Shown: positions 60,654 to 64,000 of the stretch, piece by piece | How the letters are laid out: each line of letters begins with the position of its first letter | Position numbering within the stretch: the first letter of the stretch is position 1 | NCBI GenBank assembly: GCA_943737045.1 | Contig: CALSFV010000334.1 | Coordinates: 62,001 to 126,000 of the forward strand | From: Parapristionchus giblindavisi | Taxonomy: Eukaryota > Nematoda > Chromadorea > Rhabditida > Diplogasteridae | Length of the DNA: 64,000 nt | Direction: 5' to 3' | Program-made: the position numbers and the translations under genes | The notes under the pieces: model-generated | Databases searched by the model: none | What the model was told of the DNA's origin: nothing | What the model saw: only the letters and a program-made list of their open reading frames with translations

Positions 60654-61524
60654 AAAACATTTTTTCACAGAGATTTGAACGATCACAAGATAGACCATAA
60701 ATGCCAGGCCAATTCAGCCAATTTAGAAGTTTGCATCTCGTGAGTTTTTACACACTATTTTTATAATGAAACGAAACAACTTGAAACGAAACAGTTTGTG
60801 CAATGAATACAAATAATAATGATTTGCAATGTTTTGGCTTTTTCTGCCGTTTGATCGTCGTTTTCATACGGCATTTAATACGACTGACTTAATACTATAC
60901 TGAATAGTACTTAGCTAATTAAGTCGCTAAGTTACCCTTAAAGGGAGTCTGCCTAGCAAGTCAAGTTGACGTCATATAACTTATCTGATGCCTTCGACAT
61001 CATAAACATAAGTGAAAAAATTATTAAAAAAACTTCTGAACGAATTATACAGTGATCTGAAGCACGTGATCTGGAAACTTCCTAGTTTTATCGGCCTCGG
61101 CCGTACATGATCTGTACATATCGGAACGATTTATTGAAACCGTTGTTTCAAAAAAAACATCTAAACGCTTCAAAATTTTTTTTAACTTTACATTTTCTAG
61201 TTATCATAAGATTAAATGATATTGAAGAGAAATTTTTGAATGATAGTCTCCCTTTAAAGTCATCTTTGAGCTTTAAGATATCACGATGAACGCTTCTTCA
61301 ATGTCGAATCACGTTGCGTATGCGATAATGTTAACGGTAAGTTAACAATGTCACGCGTTGTTCATATAATTTTTAAAACATGGATACAAAACTGTCGCAT
61401 CTGAATATTTAATGTAGCAAATCTATCAAGATGTAACACTTTTTGCACATCATATCAAATTTTCGTTTGTTTTCTTTTTCTTCTTCTTTTTGTTCCGCAT
61501 TTTTTGTATTCTTTCATTTCAGTC

Positions 61525-63157
61525 ATGTGTAAGCACGTTGCTCAGGTCGCTCGCTTTCACGCTCTTCTCCTCCAAGATAAAATGGCCTTCGCTGAGGTTT
61601 TGCCTATACATACAACTATTACAATTTTTCTAAGTTCCCGGACCTACACGATGTATTTTTGTTTTCTTTAAAGGCACGCGCCCATCTAACAAGGGAATGG
61701 TCTCAATTGGCTAAAATCAGCTATAGATGCTGATCAAAAATCCGTTTTTAGTCAGTGCCTAATCTGACCTGAGCTTCGAGAAAATCGATACTGAAATTCG
61801 GCTAAATTCGGCTAGTCGATTTCGAAGTTTTCGCGTCCCCTACACAAACATTCCCGATGGGTTCGTTAACTCATCTATCAACTATCCATACAACGACCTG
61901 TGTGGTGTAGTGGATAAGGTGTCTGCCTTTACTTTTGACTTCCACGGGTTCGATCCCCCATTATGCAGTTTTCTTTTGCTGATTTTTGATAGATGATTTA
62001 TTTATTTATTTATTTATTCCATCAAATATAAATGTTCATAATCGCATTAATAACACAGGGATCGTCATTGTTCTTCATGTTCATTCATTGTGTGCCCCAG
62101 ATGTGAGCATCGTTTTTGTTTCACACATTTTGTTGTTAAAGTTCACACTTGCTGATAAGATAAAGTGTGTTCTCTATTCTGGTTTTCATAATCACGGCAA
62201 AAATTTCCATCTTTGACAACAAAAAAATCAGCAAAAGAAAACTGCATCATGGGGGATCGAACCCGTGGCAGTCAAAAGTAAAGGCAGACACCTTATCCAC
62301 TACACCACTCAGGTCGTTGTACGGATAGTTGATAGATGAGTTAACGAACCCATCGGGAATGTTTGTGTAGGGGGCCGCGAAAACTTCGAAATCGACTAGC
62401 CGAATTTAGCCGAATTTCAGTATCGATTTTCTCGAAGCTCAGGTCGATTAGGCACTGACTAAAAACGGATTTTTGATCAGCATTTATAGCTGATTTTAGC
62501 CAAGATAATCACATTTCACCTAATCAGGCCAAATTGAGACCATTCCCTTGTAATTTAGCTCTCTCGTAGACAAAGAACGCGAGAGAGCACCCGAGTAGAG
62601 ACTTTAAAATTGATGCTATGCTCGTGGTGTGCCTTTAAGGAAAAAATGCATGATTTTAGAGAACTTTTCATTTATTGTTAGATTTTCGGCATAGGTACAC
62701 ATAGTAATTGATATAATTGTTCAGGCAAAGAAGAAGGAAGATGCAATTGGCAATTATGCCTACTTGGTCGTACCGATCAGTTTGATTGTCCTAATGCTCG
62801 GGTCTGTGGCTTTTCTCGTGCTACGATTCGAACTGAAGACTAGGCGTGGTCGGTTATCAGTTTTACCTATTTCTATTATAGAATTACAAAAGTTTTGCAT
62901 ACACCATGCAAATTCCGAACTTACAGTGGCGACACAGATAAATAAATAAATAAATTATTTAATTAATTAAAAACAATTTTTCAGCGCTCAACAAGCCGTA
63001 TGAGGAACGACGGAAGATGGTATATAACATGGTCGAATCGACGCGTAGTGTAAGTAGACCTTCACGTATTGATTTTGTCCACTTGCCTCGCAAGCCTCAA
63101 ACGTTATCCCAAGCGATTTTGGAAAACATTAAAAATAACCTAGCAATTGAAAAATAA
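61525..63157 (+). CDS. Small single-pass membrane protein, unknown function
   Basis: Three exons (61525-61596, 62725-62848, 62985-63157) join in phase to give 122 residues. The N-terminus (MCKHVAQVARFHALLLQDKM) leads into a charged AKKKEDAIG segment, then one strong membrane segment (YLVVPISLIVLMLGSVAFLV) and a basic tail (RFELKTRR, KPYEERRKMVYNMVESTRS) ending NNLAIEK. The start ATG lies two bases after a TTTCAG acceptor, a good candidate for spliced-leader trans-splicing. The donor of exon 2 (GTCGGT) is weaker than usual. Intron 1 (about 1.1 kb) is almost filled by a nested pair of mobile elements. No family recognised. Confidence 0.55.
61668..62638. mobile_element. MITE-A copy split by a fold-back element
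   Basis: The left end TTAAAGGCACGCGCCCATCT and the right part AGCTCTCTCGTAGACAAAG...CGTGGTGTGCCTTTAA are one MITE-A interrupted by 61689-62551. The whole lies in intron 1 of the 61525 gene. Confidence 0.8.
61689..62551. mobile_element. ACAAGGG fold-back element with a tRNA-like segment in each arm
   Basis: Inverted arms of about 300 bp start ACAAGGGAATGGTCTCAATT. Each arm contains a tRNA-like segment (about 61895-61967 on plus, 62245-62317 on minus) with box A TGGTGTAGTGGATAAGG and the consensus B-box GGGTTCGATCCCC. The loop of about 260 bp is AT-rich, with a TTTATTTATTTATT run. Arm sequences are shared with the fold-back at 49862-50295, and the terminal ACAAGGG with 12223-13181. No protein-coding frame is visible, so if mobile it depends on proteins from elsewhere. 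Confidence 0.8.
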
Positions 63158-63715
63158 AACTAAGTAATTAGAGAGATCTCGTGCAGCAAATCGACTCAAA
63201 AAGTGAGCTCAAAAGTGATAAAAATATCTCAGGCCTTATGCTCCGTGGATGACACTTATCTATCTGTGTGTGATTATTGAAATCGATTTCGTTACAGATG
63301 GTTTCGAGCGGGCGATCTGAGTCAGTCGAGGCAGAATTCTAAAAACAATCGAATAAATGGTTATGCCACAAACACGATTGATCGCTCTATCCACGATAAA
63401 GTAACTTCTGTAAAGTAGCAAAGAAATAAAATAGGAATCATCTCCTCGCCACAAACAATTTTTAACAGATTTTTAATGACGTCAATGATTATTTCTGGGT
63501 AATCGACATTATTTCGAAACTTTAACCATAATATTATGGCCATAATGAACTTAAAGCAATTTTCGGAACATTAAATATGTAGGTGTGATCAGTAGTACTC
63601 GAGCAGCAAAAGGAAACAAAGTTCACCACTGTCCATTGTCCAGAGACCAGAGACTGTTCGAGGGAATGAAAATGATTGTGATCCAGAGATCAAACAAACC
63701 CACTATGAAATAAAG
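63158..63715. other. Stretch without a gene
   Basis: No recognisable gene or repeat. Short minus-strand frames (63260-63543) have no domain signature. Confidence 0.4.
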
Positions 63716-63720
63716 ACTAA

Positions 63721-63935
63721 TTGTTGTGCACTATCACTATCACTATCCCAATCCCTCTCTCCCTCTACCTCTCCCTCTACCTCTCCCTCTACCTCTTCCT
63801 CTCCCTCGCCTCTACCTCTTCCTCTACCTCTTCCTCTCCCTCTCCCTCTCCCTCAACCTCTACCTCTTCCTCTACCTCTACCTCTTCCTCTACCTCTACA
63901 CTCATCCCTCTACCTTCCTCTACCTATCACAGGAA
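63721..63935. repeat. Pyrimidine-rich (CTCTAC/CTCTTC)n tract
   Basis: About 210 bp of CTCTAC, CTCTTC and CTCTCC hexamers on the plus strand. The Ser/Thr-rich open frame across it reflects the repeat. Confidence 0.9.
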
Positions 63936-64000
63936 CAGCTGTTAAGCGCTATCCATCCCCCATCCAATCAATGTGACGCGTGCTACGAGTTTGTACTTGA

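Noticed and set aside
1..64000. CRISPR arrays, bacterial operons, ribosome binding sites, rRNA
   Set aside because: No regularly spaced identical repeats with unique spacers, no prokaryotic gene structure and no rRNA sequence were seen; the gene structure is eukaryotic.

Overview
This window is nematode nuclear DNA, probably from a rhabditid or diplogastrid worm (Caenorhabditis/Pristionchus type). The genes are split into many small exons by short GT-AG introns with TTTCAG-like acceptors. The gene content is typical of nematodes: chemosensory 7-transmembrane receptors of three families and a tandem array of casein-kinase-1-like (TTBKL-type) kinases. One tRNA-Cys(GCA) is intact. Nothing suggests bacteria or phage. 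Gene models were built by hand from splice signals and reading phase, so exon ends are predictions, although nearly all phases join cleanly.

Layout. 1-16.4 kb: no convincing gene. It holds purine-rich low-complexity tracts, palindromic (fold-back/MITE) elements and one huge imperfect inverted repeat (about 4.93-14.29 kb) with further elements nested in it. 16.47-20.59 kb (+): a Sri/Srh-like chemoreceptor, possibly a pseudogene because one expected exon carries a stop. 21.28-36.23 kb (-): five tandem CK1-like kinase genes (here A to E), each about 2 kb and 14 exons. B+C and D+E are the two halves of a nearly identical 6.24 kb tandem duplication. 37.74-41.14 kb (-): an intact nine-exon Sra/Srab/Sre-superfamily receptor. 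45.7-46.1 kb (-): two exons of a secreted protein with a possible beta/gamma-crystallin motif. 47.4-48.2 kb (+): the 3' end of a non-LTR retrotransposon. 48.43-51.95 kb (-) and 53.62-56.73 kb (+): two head-to-head Str/Srj-type receptor paralogues of ten exons each; the plus-strand copy has lost its first GT splice donor. 58.66 kb: tRNA-Cys. 61.5-63.2 kb (+): a small single-pass membrane protein of unknown function. 63.7-63.9 kb: a pyrimidine-rich tract.

Mobile DNA dominates the non-coding space. MITE-A (ends TTAAAGGCACAC...GTGTGCCTTTAA) has at least 17 full or partial copies, many of them in chemoreceptor introns. MITE-B, MITE-C and several fold-back families are also present. The most unusual observation is a set of long fold-back elements whose ends carry ACAAGGG. 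Two of the three contain a tRNA-like box A/box B segment in each arm, and all three sit inside other small palindromic MITEs.

No operon or pathway links the genes. The kinases form one recently amplified family, probably with similar regulation: four of the five keep a TATAAAAG core promoter and all have an AATAAA signal just past the stop. The receptors are independent chemosensory genes.
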